Shown in pieces: positions 32,620 to 43,087 of a stretch of DNA of 64,000 nucleotides. This DNA comes from Lithodes maja (taxonomy: Eukaryota > Arthropoda > Malacostraca > Decapoda > Lithodidae): contig JBAKBP010003237.1 in NCBI GenBank assembly GCA_037953745.1, forward strand, positions 93,654-157,653, written 5' to 3'. The notes under the pieces were generated by a model that saw nothing but the letters and a program-made list of their open reading frames with translations, searched no databases and was not told the origin of the DNA. A program made the position numbers and the translations under genes. Numbering within the stretch: position 1 is the stretch's first letter; the number at the start of each line of letters is the position of its first letter.

Positions 32620-33867
32620 TGAGAGATGGAGTCCCTCATGAGAGATTGATGAGAAAGGTTGAGGCACATGGAATAGGTGGGGCGTTGTTAGGATGGATTA
32701 GGTCATGGCTAATTGGTAGGAAGCAGAGAGTCAGCATAAATGGTACCAAGTCAGAATGGGGAGCAGTCAAAAGTGGTGTCCCCCAGGGATCGGTATTAGG
32801 TCCCCTGTTGTTTCTTATATACATAAATGACCTAGATTTAGGTATAACTAGTAGGATAAGTAAATTCGCAGACGATACTAAAATAGGGAGATCAATTGAT
32901 TCAGATAGCGATATAGAGTGCCTTACATGAATGGTCAGTAAATTGGCAGATGATGTTTAACATTGACAAATGCAAGGTATTAAAGATAGGGAAGATGCAA
33001 ACAAATGTAAACTAGCTAATTTAGAATTAGAAAATTCAGACTGCGAGAAAGATCTAGGTGTGTTTGTTAGCAATGATTTGAAGCCTAGAAAACAGTGTAT
33101 AAGCGTTCGTAGTAAGGCAAACAGGATTCTCGGGTTCATCTCTAGGAGTGTGAGTAACAGAACTGCTGATGTTATCTTAAAACTTTACTTGTCATTAGTG
33201 AGACCCCATATGGATTATGCTGTCCAATTTTGGTGTCCTTATTACAGAATGGACATAGATTCATTGGAGAGAGTACAGCGTAGAATGACAAAAATGATCC
33301 ATAATATTAGAAATCTTTCCTATGAAGAAAGGTTGAAGAAATTAGGTTTACATTCGTTAGAGAGACACAGAGTTAGAGGGGATATGATAGAGGTGTTCAA
33401 GTGGGTTAGTGGGATTAACAAAGGGGACATGACAAATGTACTAAAGCTCAGTGATAGCGAAAGAACTCGTACCAATGGTTTCAAATTAGATAAATTTCGT
33501 TTCAGAAAAGATATAGGCAAGTATTGGTTTGGTAACAGAGTTGTAGATGGGTGGAATGGACTACCAAGTGCTATAGTGGGATCTAAAACTGTAGGGAGCT
33601 TTAAGATAAAATTGGATAAGCATATGGACGAGAAGGGTTGGGTGTGAAGGGGGATCAGCCGGGTTGGGCCAATCAGCGCTCTGCAGACCCCCATAATCCT
33701 GCGTTAATCTCTAACCGTTTTGGTAAGATGATCCTCAGGGTATTAGAGTGTGAAGCCTATAACTGGGCTTTGTAATTGAATTGGGGTTGTGTGGGACAGG
33801 GATCTGCCTTGCTTAGGCCAATCGGCTTTCTGCAGACTCCCATTTTCTTATGTTCTTATGTTCTTAT
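32620..33867 (+). mobile_element. Non-LTR retrotransposon (CR1/L2-like), 5'-truncated
   Basis: Starts within the RT region and ends in repeats of TTCTTATG at 33848-33867, a microsatellite-type tail typical of this group. The 3' untranslated part contains two related copies of a segment with GGGCCAATCAGC.CTCTGCAGAC (33664 and 33806). Related to, but distinct from, the 18806-22080 family. Confidence 0.8.
32625..33647 (+). pseudogene. RT and C-terminal region with a frameshift
   Basis: 32625-32930 encodes [36 protein letters not shown] and [10 protein letters not shown]. After a frame loss near 32925, 32990-33647 encodes CEKDLGVFVSNDLKP, NRILGFISRS, SLVRPHMDYAVQFWCPYY and a WNGLPSAIV block to the stop. 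The endonuclease is absent. Confidence 0.82.
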
Positions 33868-34394
33868 GTCATATATGACGCGATCGCGTCAAATGGAACT
33901 TCTGACCAAAAACTCATATGACGCGATCGCGTCATATGGACTTATCTACATGCCTCTCCAATAAGTCCAAATGACGCACTAGCATCATATGGAGCTCAGT
34001 AAGTCCGGTAAGTTCGATGAAGATCTGTCGGTTGGTGGCAACCCCAGGTTCCTCCGACAATTCTAACGGCCAGCAGTGTGGTTTTGACAGTTGTGTGGTG
34101 CAGTGGCAATGATACCGGGCGCCCGCCTCCGTGGACTTAGTGGAACATAATATGTCTAAAGGATTTAATGTTATGTTGGAGCCAACATGAATGAACACCG
34201 ATGCACCTCTCGTTGACTGAGTTTGCTTATGTATATTGGAAATTTTGCCAAAGCAAAATTCCCTAGACCGCAGAAATAGATTTAGAAAGCACTGACATTT
34301 TCAAATGGCAGTATGTATAGGAGGAATTTTTGACCATGCACATACGGTATATAATTTTATCACTACTTTTTTATGATTCTAATTCATATTCTAT
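33868..34394. other. Noncoding; carries two 16-base palindromes
   Basis: TGACGCGATCGCGTCA occurs twice (about 33876 and 33919), each a perfect palindrome in a repeated CATATGACGC context, with a decayed third copy near 33970. No gene recognised; short frames are unsupported. Confidence 0.6.
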
Positions 34395-34665
34395 TGTGGT
34401 GAGGGCTGGTCCTGTCCAGAGTGAGGTTTGGCATCCTCTACCCAACATTAGCCGATTCTGTCAGTCTCTTTTCCTGTACTACTGTTCCTACTTCGGGGGC
34501 GAGTGCTAGGAATCCTCCTCCCCTTGTAAAATACACCTACTAGACAAGACGGAGAATGATGTGAAGGAACACGAAAGTGGTCCTGAACCCTAATAATTTT
34601 ACTTTATATGCGGTTTCTGTTTGGCCTGTGTCTCGAGTCGACCACCCCCAGCTATGGGGTATGGG
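34395..34665 (+). repeat. Dispersed repeat family R2, copy b
   Basis: Diverged partner of 29131-29365 with the same word order, ending CCCCCAGCTATGGGGTATGG. Confidence 0.65.
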
Positions 34666-35031
34666 CCTGAGTATATACATACATACAATTCATATTCTAG
34701 GAAGCACTTATATTATATCCCCACCCTTCCACTTCCCCTTTACCAATCAACTAGACACTACTGTGTTATCAGTTTCCCTCTCTCTCTCGCCCTCTTGTCA
34801 TGGGTCTGTTATGCATCCGTAATCTCCCTCCCACCCTTCCACCTTCTACTTATAATCCAATTTGCACTAAGTTACATCATCAAACACACCCGTTACGGAG
34901 AGGGAAGGGGCGAGGGACGAGGAGAGTAGGAGACTGTGAGAGAGAAATTAGAACAACACCACTGGAAAGTAGACTACATACAGTATTCAAGTCTGGGTGT
35001 AATAATATATATATAGGCTGGTTCTCATAAA

Positions 35032-35258
35032 CTCTTTCACGCTTTTATGACGCAGAGGTTGCCAGATTAGCAATAAGAAATAGAGTTTTCTTACTCTTAT
35101 AATTACCTCTCCAAAATTAGTTTTCTGCCCACAGCTAACTCAAAGACAACTGCAGAGGTTGAAGTAACTAAACTTAAGGTTTCTAAATACCCCTGATGGT
35201 AACAAAGGCTTTAAAGCATCCCTAATAGGCTCAAAATCGCGTCATAAGCGTGAAAGGG
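35032..35258. mobile_element. Miniature inverted-repeat element, 227 bp
   Basis: Long terminal inverted repeats CTCTTTCACGCTTTTATGAC and, inward from the right, CCCTTTCACGCTTATGACGC. Flanks are decayed TTAA-like (TAAA/TACA). Related to M2 by its CCCTTTCA head. Confidence 0.75.
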
Positions 35259-35387
35259 TACACTGTGTCGGTTCATAATTCTACAACTATGCAAACACTT
35301 AACGTATGTCATTTTGTATACACTTGTGATTAACAATTACAATTGTGTTCAAAGGAAATGAAATAATAAGACAAGATACTTCCTTAA

Positions 35388-35789
35388 CCCTTTCCCTGCG
35401 GAGGGACGTTCTGGAACGCATAGGCAATTTACAGCAATTTCCAGGCTTTAAAAGCCTGTAAAAGCCGTAGAAATAGAATGTCAGTGGGTGGGAGTGTGAG
35501 GGACCTCCCTCCGACCAGCCAGCCGCTGAGGGAGACTGTGTCTCGCGCGGGTGCCTCACAACAGTGTTGCCGAGCGAGCGAGAGCTAATAATTAGCGAGT
35601 TTTTCCGAATGTCTATGGCGACGCTGCGGGTGAACCCCGTCACCTACGAAGCTCATTCTGGTCTCATTTTGAAGCTATTTTCGCCTAGTTTTCGGCAGAA
35701 TACAGTTCATTTAATGCAGATGCTTGATTAATCATTCAGTAGTGCCTGAATATGCCCTAAATAGCGCAAATAAGCCCGCAGAGAAAGGG
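35388..35789. mobile_element. TTAA miniature element, 402 bp (family M3)
   Basis: TTAA at 35384-35387 and 35790-35793. Ends CCCTTTCCCTGCGG and CCCTTTCTCTGCGG (inward from the right). The interior is GC-rich (CGAGCGAGCGAGAG) and unlike M1 or M2. An antisense open frame here is incidental. Confidence 0.8.
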
Positions 35790-35793
35790 TTAA

Positions 35794-36520
35794 TGGTGGA
35801 TTAATCCGCTACATCCCAATTTCGCTACATCCCGTTTCAGACAATCTCGCAGATCATTGTCGAGTAACCATTTAGCCATCACAGACATGTCAATTTATTG
35901 ACCAGTGTTATGAATAACGCACCTGTTTGTGCACATGGAGCTCATACATTGTGTTGTCGCTCTTCTTCGTCTATTTGTGTCATCAGAGCAATTCGACGAA
36001 GCTACACGTGAGTATATGTTGTCAAATGTGGAAAATTACATTGATAATTTAATTTACTGTTTTAGTGTGGAACATCGCAAACAAAGCTAAATTAACTACT
36101 TAGCAAATGCAGGGAAAATCCGGCGGAATCACATTGGTCATTTTGGCTCTGTGAACAACTTTGTCTATATTGTCGGAAAAGAGTGTGCTTAGTGTATTTA
36201 CTTAAATTTAATTATTCTCTAAACGATAATTATCACTTAATATTCTTCATTGCGCAACTAAACTATTTCTTGAATTGCATCAAATAGCGAAAATATTTGT
36301 CTTTATCACGACAGCCTTTAATAATCATGTTAAGCCCGCTTTGTTAAAACTACTATATTTGCATACAATCAACTAGGAGGGATTTTTCCCCCTAAGCAGC
36401 TTCTTGCAACGCACACGGGTTTAGTACAACCCTTTATGGAACAAAGTATTATTCATACAACAAGCGAACTCTGAAAAATGCGTGTTCCAGCCAACTTTAT
36501 CTCTTCACACCAACCAGAAT
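35794..36520. other. No recognisable gene
   Basis: AT-rich single-copy-looking DNA; a short duplicated phrase CGCTACATCCC occurs at about 35811 and 35824. Confidence 0.4.
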
Positions 36521-36525
36521 TGTTC

Positions 36526-36815
36526 AAGGGGAAAACCTGAATACATCTTTACTTGAAATCCTTAATACATCTTTACTCAAAAACCTGAATGCACTTTTAC
36601 TCAAAAACCTGTATGAATATTTAATCGAAAACCTGAATACATCTTTACACAAAAAAAAATGAATGCATCATTACTCAAAAACCTGTATGACCATTTACTC
36701 GAAAACCTGTATGAATCTTTACTCTTAAACCTGATTACATCTTAACTAAAAAACCTGAATGCATTTTTACTCAAAAACCTGTATGAATATTTACTAAAAA
36801 AAACTAAATGCATCT
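36526..36815. repeat. Degenerate minisatellite, about 26-bp period, roughly 10 copies
   Basis: Variants of ACTCAAAAACCTGAATGCAT and ACTCGAAAACCTGTATGAAT in tandem. Much more diverged than the other arrays, so older. Confidence 0.75.
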
Positions 36816-36819
36816 TTAT

Positions 36820-37654
36820 TTCTTCATTTGCATTGAAGGATTACTTCAATGCGCTTTGTTGGTCTGCATAGCAATATAGTTTTTATATTGTTATTGAAGA
36901 CCAAGAGAGAAAACCGAGCGGAAATATCGTGAATATTTCATCTGGTGAGAAAAGAAACTCAGGTAGGTAGGTAGAGAGTTACAGCTACTCAAACCACAAG
37001 GACCTTGTGGTCCCTACCAGGTGGTCCGGTCTGAATACTACTAGACAGGGGCAGTGCATAGTAGACTAATATGACAGCAAATTAGAAGGCTCTCTCCCCA
37101 CCCTGCTCTCTCCCCACCCTCCTCTCCCTCCAGCTAAAAAGCCGTAACGATAAATAGGATGAAGTGTAACCTTATGGACCGGAAATGCCCACAGAAAGTG
37201 TTTATAGAGTATAGAAACAAATTAGTCTGAAAGGCAAATTACACTTACATGCCTACTGATTTGTTCATATTAATCCAATCTCAGAGAGGGGGGAGAGAGA
37301 GAGAGGGAGGGAGAAACTGTGATGAATAATAAAAAAGGTAGATATAAAATCTAAGTGTAAAGGAAGATAACTATGGAGCTGACATTTTAAAAGAATAACA
37401 GTGAACACAGAACCAGAATAAAATGAATACATTGTGGTAACATGAATAAGAAAGACAGTAGGATTCCTGGACAGAGTGCTGACTATATATAGAAAATCTG
37501 GGGTAGGGATATAAATGTATATACAGTAATATATACAGTATTTAAAATTAGGTTTGCATGCGAGGTCCGAATTATAGAATAAAAAAAGTCTGATATGAAA
37601 AAGAGTAAAAGAAAAATATTTAAAATTGGTATAGTTTGGGAAATAATATCACAC
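36820..37654. other. No recognisable gene
   Basis: Short (GA)n near 37285. Segment 36985-37040 is a possible dispersed repeat shared with 30480-30545. No supported frame. Confidence 0.35.
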
Positions 37655-37658
37655 TTAA

Positions 37659-37865
37659 CCCTTTCTGTACCAGTGCCGTCTTTTTTAACTTTATGCTGGC
37701 TATTAGTAGACGATTTTATTCGGTTAAGAAAGGGCCCCAGCAACTAACATACTTCGAACTATCTCCCGTAACCCTTTTTAGTACCACAAATCCTTCTTAA
37801 ACTGCACAAAATCGTCTAAATTAGCTAGAATATAATTTAAAATTACGTCGCTGGTACAGAAGCGG
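37659..37865. mobile_element. TTAA miniature element, 207 bp (family M2, well preserved)
   Basis: TTAA at 37655-37658 and 37866-37869. Ends CCCTTTCTGTACCAGTG and CCGCTTCTGTACCAGCG (inward from the right). Internal AGACGATTTTATTCGG and CCTTCTTAAACTGCAC. It serves as the empty-site reference for the insertion at 38522. Confidence 0.82.
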
Positions 37866-38094
37866 TTAATGATTAAATCTGTAAAAGCAGTTTTGAAGAG
37901 GATATATTATTGTATGGTTTGTTTTGCGTTCGATAGGCTTCAAAATATCGTGTATTATAATAGTGATCACAACAGTACAGTTCCAAACACATGAACCTGG
38001 TACTAGTGATGTGATGGACTGGCAGGATTTAATGGGGGATGGTTGGTTTTGCTGGACCCCATTCTCCCTCATGTATAGCCCCCCATTAATGTTC

Positions 38095-38235
38095 AATTGT
38101 TAAGACTTTCGCCCATTTATTTGTCAATATTAAGATGTTTAGTGCCATTTAGGTGTCATTTTATTACTGGCAAGCGATAGCGAGCCTGTAATTTAGGAAG
38201 AAACCGACCTTCGGCTGGAATATTTTTCTACCGAA
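38095..38235 (-). repeat. Dispersed repeat family R1, inverted partial copy
   Basis: The minus strand carries the R1 words (CAGGCTCGCTATCGCTTG; AAATGGGCGAAAGTCTTA). Truncated relative to 52555-52755. Confidence 0.6.
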
Positions 38236-38379
38236 AAATGTACACATTTACCTCAAAGGGGGTCTTTGGGATGTCTTTTGTTTAAGCTTATTAGAGATTT
38301 AAGGAACAAACTAAAACTAATATATTATATACCAGTAATAATAAACAAATAATTATACAATAAAATAACGTCTCTTAAA

Positions 38380-39074
38380 CCCCTTCTGTACGGCGATGTA
38401 TTTTTAACTTTAGTTTGGCTACTAGTTGACATTTTTATTCAGTTTAAAAAGGGCCTCCAGCCATTAAAAGCCTTCAAACAGTCTTCATTTAACATGTTTA
38501 ACTACTACAGATTCTTCTTAACACTCAAGCCGCGGGCCCGACATATGTCGAGTGAGAGAATCATGGCTGCAGGGCCGACATATGTCGCAAGGGATGTTGA
38601 GCACATTATCGGCTCTGAGAGAGAGTCCACGCGTTGGGAGGACGATAGGGCGGGCTCTAACCGCTCAGCATGGACCGAGCGAGGTGACTGAGGTCCCCAC
38701 CACAACATTAAATTTACACATCCACTGCCTTGCCAGACAAGGAAAAAACTAAGGACATTACCGTATTTTAGGGTTTTTTGCACTCGTGTTGCAACATCGT
38801 TGCAAGAGAACCCGTGGTCGTACAAGGGTGATTCAGGTGTCATTGGAAAGCTCTATTATCGGGCGATACGGATTTCACGGATACATAATTGTATTACGCT
38901 CTAACTCTTGTTTATGCATGAAAAAGAGCATGGAATGAAGCCCGTTTAGGGTAAATATGCCCGTCAGGCAGGTAGTAGAAGTTACAAACATCCCCGTTTG
39001 ACAGGGGTTAAACTGCGCATCTTCTAAATATAGCAAGAATAAATATAAGAAAGACGTCACCAGTACAGAAGGGG
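38380..39074. mobile_element. TTAA miniature element (M2) split by a larger one
   Basis: TTAA at 38375-38378 and 39075-39078. Ends CCCCTTCTGTACGGCG and CCCCTTCTGTACTGGTG (inward from the right). Without the 486-bp insert and one TTAA it would be about 205 bp, the normal M2 size. Confidence 0.8.
38522..39007. mobile_element. TTAA miniature element, 486 bp (family M1), nested in M2
   Basis: TTAA at 38518-38521 and 39008-39011. Flanks join to TTCTTAAACTGCGCA, as in the uninterrupted paralog at 37793-37806. Shares TTTGCACTCGTGTTGCAACA and ACAAGGGTGATT.AGGTGTCA words with 22926, 57237 and 60971. Left end CACTCAAGCCGCGGG, right end CCCCTGTCAAACGG (inward). Confidence 0.83.
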
Positions 39075-39679
39075 TTAATGCTTTTATAGGTTTGTTTATA
39101 TCTATATATCTATATACAGGGTGGCGCTGAACTGGGCTTCCTACCTGCCAAACATTGACAACGCTGCGTCTCGATATACTTGTATAGCTAAGCGGTAGAT
39201 TGCGTGAACCGCGTAAATGATTATTTTTATCATAACAAACGATATCTTCACAACTATTGCATACATTGCCTTCTATATTACCTAATTAAATGCAGAACAG
39301 ATTCAAGCAACTGGTATTTTAAAGTTGTAATGCAAATCAACCTATTTGAATAATAATTAGTATAAGACAAATTAGGCACAGTATTAGTTTATTCGCTTTT
39401 TAATTTAGGTCCACGAGTGCAGTATGCTGGGAGAGCTAGATTTGGTAGAGAACGGTCTCATGGTAAATAATAGTGGAGAGAGAGAGAGAAATAATACAGT
39501 ATATATATATATATACCACAGTATTAGAGGGGAGGAGGACTAGTGGAGATGGGAGAGCCACAGAAATAGGCTGATTATAAGAATGGAAGGTAGACATAGG
39601 TTGAGGGTAGGATCACAGGATAATGGAACAGTAAATCAGCGTAACATGATCGACGACAGGTAAGAGTACAGAGAAAAAT

Positions 39680-40030
39680 GAAGTTAACTCCTCGACCTGG
39701 AAGAGCCCTCTATAGAGTGATTACAATCATACAGAGTGATGAAAATCACTTACCTATAAAAGAGTGGCATTGGCAAGGAGTTACTCCATATCAATAATGA
39801 TAATCGCCTGGTTATTTTTATAAGGCCTGTATCTCCTCTTTCGAGGATTCAAAAGCGCTTGACCTCCTTTAATCAACCAGAGACCAATACCCATCTACCT
39901 TGCTCAAGGTGAGACGGTATCTGCCATCTATATCCCAGAAAACAAAACACTTTTCAACCCGAGCTGGGATTGAACGCGAGACTACTGGGATGGTAAGCAG
40001 AGGCGCTATTAACTGAGCCAGACGGACGGC
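39680..40030 (-). mobile_element. tRNA-derived SINE
   Basis: On the minus strand, 40030-39958 reads like a tRNA head: an A-box-like TGGCTCAGTTAATAGCGCC followed about 35 bases later by a B-box-like CGCGTTCAATCCC, i.e. an internal RNA polymerase III promoter. A body of uncertain length continues to about 39680. tRNA pairing is imperfect, so it is not a working tRNA. The 3' boundary is not resolved. Confidence 0.55.
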
Positions 40031-40069
40031 TGACTTTAATAAAACAGACCATTCCTAAGCTGAACAGAA

Positions 40070-40272
40070 TAACTTGGTATTTTAGGACGCACTATATATT
40101 TTATTCTGGTTATCCTTAGACTATTTTATTCAGTATGGGTAGCAATTTTTGGACGTCAGAAGGTTAGAGATAGTTTAACCTATTTTATTCCTGCAGATCC
40201 TTCCTACACTGCATAAAATCTACTAATAATACCAGATTATAATAAAGACATGCGTCATGGTATCCTGAAGGA
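40070..40272. mobile_element. Degenerate M2 miniature element
   Basis: Internal words (TCTGGTTATCCTTAGACTAT, TTATTCAGTATGGG, GATCCTTCCTACACTGCAT) match M2. The right end GCGTCATGGTATCCTGAAGG abuts CTTAA; the left end is eroded. Confidence 0.5.
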
Positions 40273-40511
40273 CTTAATGTTAACCACAGTAGTATTATAA
40301 AGGACATCATGGCATTGACTGGACTGAACACATGCAAGGAAGGAATGATTAAGGGGATATATATACCGTATATATATATATATATATTATATACTGTATA
40401 TATATTTTTTTTTTTTTTTTATTTTTTTTTTTTTATGTGGATGAGGGAGCCAAAAGGCAGAACTGCCTGTAATGAGTGCCTCCCCCAGTTGAAAGAGTGA
40501 CATGGCCAAAA

Positions 40512-41690
40512 TCAAGGAACGTTCGAGCCAAAATGCCTGGACATACATTTGAAACAATTTAAGTCATAGGATGAGGGGAAGAGGGATTCAGGGAGAGAGT
40601 TCAAGAGCTCAGCTGTTGAACAGGTTTGAGTATATCGTTTCACTCTTGGATTGGAGAGTTGCACAGAGTAGGGATGGGATTGTGTTGCAAGACGGGTGCT
40701 ATGTACTCTACATAGAGGAGATGGTATACACTGAGAGAGCTCTGAGGAACATTGATTAATGTAATAACGGTAGAATAGCGAGAGAGATGCAACACTGCGG
40801 CAAAGAGAGAAAGATTGCAAAGAGTCAGTGAGTGGACGTGAATTAATGAAACGAAAGACTTTCTTTTCTACTTTGTCGAGAAGTGCTGTGTGAGAGGATC
40901 CTCCCCACACATGTGAACAATACTTAATACATGGATGCACTGTGCCCCTGTACAGAGCAAGAAGCTGTGCAGGGGTAAAGAACCCCCGGAGGCGGTTGAG
41001 CACACCCAGCTTCAAGGAAGCTGTTTTAGCAAGGGTGGCAATATGGTGTTTCCGAGTGAGATCAAGAGAGAAAGAGATTCCTAGAATACGGAGAGAATAT
41101 GAAGGATTGATTTGTGTATTGTTGAAGTATAAGGGATAGTCCTGTAGGATTTTGTTTACGGGTAGATAAATGGAGAAGTTGGGTTTTGGAAGCATTGAAA
41201 GTAACAAGATTTTCTCTGCCCCAAATGGGAATGGTTGATAGGTCAGAATTTAAATGTTTGATGGCATCTTCGCACAATTTGTTGAGTGCTTGTTGGGGTG
41301 TTCTGGAAAACTAGTTGAATAGTGTAAGGTAGTCATCAGGATATAAATGGATAAGACTGGAGGTACAGTTGAGAAGATCATTAATGAATATTAGAGAGAT
41401 AATTTGAGTTAGGACAGAACCCTGAGGAACACCGGAGTTGATAGGTTGAGGAAGTGAACGATGACATCCACAACCGCAGCTATGGAACAGCCAGAAAGGA
41501 AATTTGAGATAAAGGCACAGATAGAGTGATAGAAACCGAAGGAGGGTAGTTTAGAAATTAGGGATTTGTGCCAGACTCTATCAAAGCTCTTCGATATGTC
41601 TAGCACAATAGAAAAGGTCTCACCGAAGTCCCGGAAGGAGGATGACCAAGAGTTAGTAAGATATGAAAGGAGATCCCCAGTAGAGCAACC
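40512..41690 (-). pseudogene. Jockey-like RT, catalytic core to C-terminus, with frameshifts
   Basis: Reading leftward: LDISKSFDRVWHKSLISKLP and NFLSGCSIAAVV (41606-41440); [11 protein letters not shown]... is shifted (about 41430); HLNSDLSTIPIWGRENLVTF (41277-41200); then LGVLNRLRGFFTPAQLLALY, GSSHTALLDKVE and the C-terminal SLPESLFPSS...MSRHFGSNVP (41100-40512). At least three frame changes. It is continued upstream at 46630-47157 across the TTAA insertion. Confidence 0.8.
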
Positions 41691-43087
41691 CTTAACCCAG
41701 CAAGTGCTGAAACACTAATAGGAGTTTTACCGCTGCGGAGCCCCTTATATAATCCCGGTTTTTGAACGCGTACCAAAACCGCTGTCTTACAGCCAGGCGG
41801 CTACAAATTGGTGCGAGTGTAGTACGACTTGGCACCTCTCGATACCACCACCCCACACGCTCGGCCCGCACACAGGCAAGCGGTACACACGCATTGGAGT
41901 CTACACCACCCTCACGCTCTCGCCCTGATGACACAACCAGCCCTCCTTCTGGTGGTGTCAGCGGCCGTGGAAGGCAGAGAGTGGCTGCCAAAAACTCTAG
42001 CTACCATTACTATGGCACGAGTAGGTCCGAGGACGAGGAACATGCACGTGAAGCACGTAAAACACGTGCAAGCAAGGGCAGTGCACAGAGTCATTGGCTT
42101 TCTGGGACACTGCCACCACCACCCAGGCAACTGCTACCACACTACCACTACCACTGACGCAGGAGGCCGCCCTTGGGCTGCAGGACCTGCGGGGGCCACT
42201 GGGAAGACAGGGAAGGGCATGGGTAAAAAAACTATTACCTCTGCCACTACCACCTTGCCACCACCACCACCACCACCAGCCGCCCCTGCGGCCTCTGCTC
42301 TTGTCGCCCCTGCCGGCCCTTCTGCCCCTGCCCCTGGCCCTGCCAAAGGGAAGAAAGGGACGAAGGGCAAGGCGACAACGGCAACAGGGACAACAATAAT
42401 TGCACATACAGCTGGCTGACCTTGGCTTGCCAGCGACTAGCGACTCACAGACAACTTCCCTCCCTCCCTCCCTCCCTCCCTCCCACCCACCCACCAACCA
42501 CACCTCTCCCATAACCTCCGTTCCCGCCTGTAAACTCTTATAATTCGCTTATATGTCGCATATTTGGTCTATATGCGGCATATTCCTTGGTATATGGGTG
42601 GCCTACATACATACACATACTTTATATATAGCATGCCAGTGCTGAAAATACGATATATACATGATATTACAGCCAACAGACCCTGTACAACTTGGCAACT
42701 CTCGATACCACCCCGCCACATGCTAAACCCGCACTCACTCAAGCGGTACACAAGCACTTGTCTCCCGCATAAACTCTCTCACCTCAGTTCCCGCCTCTAT
42801 CTATCTTGGTCTATAGGCGGCATATTCCTTGGTATATGGATGGCCTACATATGTACACATACGTACACATTCTCCACATAGCATAGAAGTGATGAAAATA
42901 GGATAACTACGCGAGATTACGCCCTAACCCTCCGTCTCCTCCCTCTCATCCTACACCCTGGGCGCGCGAATATTCACCCGGGAAATCTTGCCGCGCGATG
43001 ACAATCTGGCCGCGCGATGCCATTCGCTCCACTTTCAACTACGGACCCCCCCCACCCCCCCTCGAGACATTTTTTGTGGGGTCAAAT

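Noticed and set aside
41762..42512. Several overlapping Pro/Thr/Ala-rich open frames on both strands
   Set aside because: GC-rich, CCA- and CCCT-repetitive interior of the M4 element; all frames open through composition and no domain is visible.
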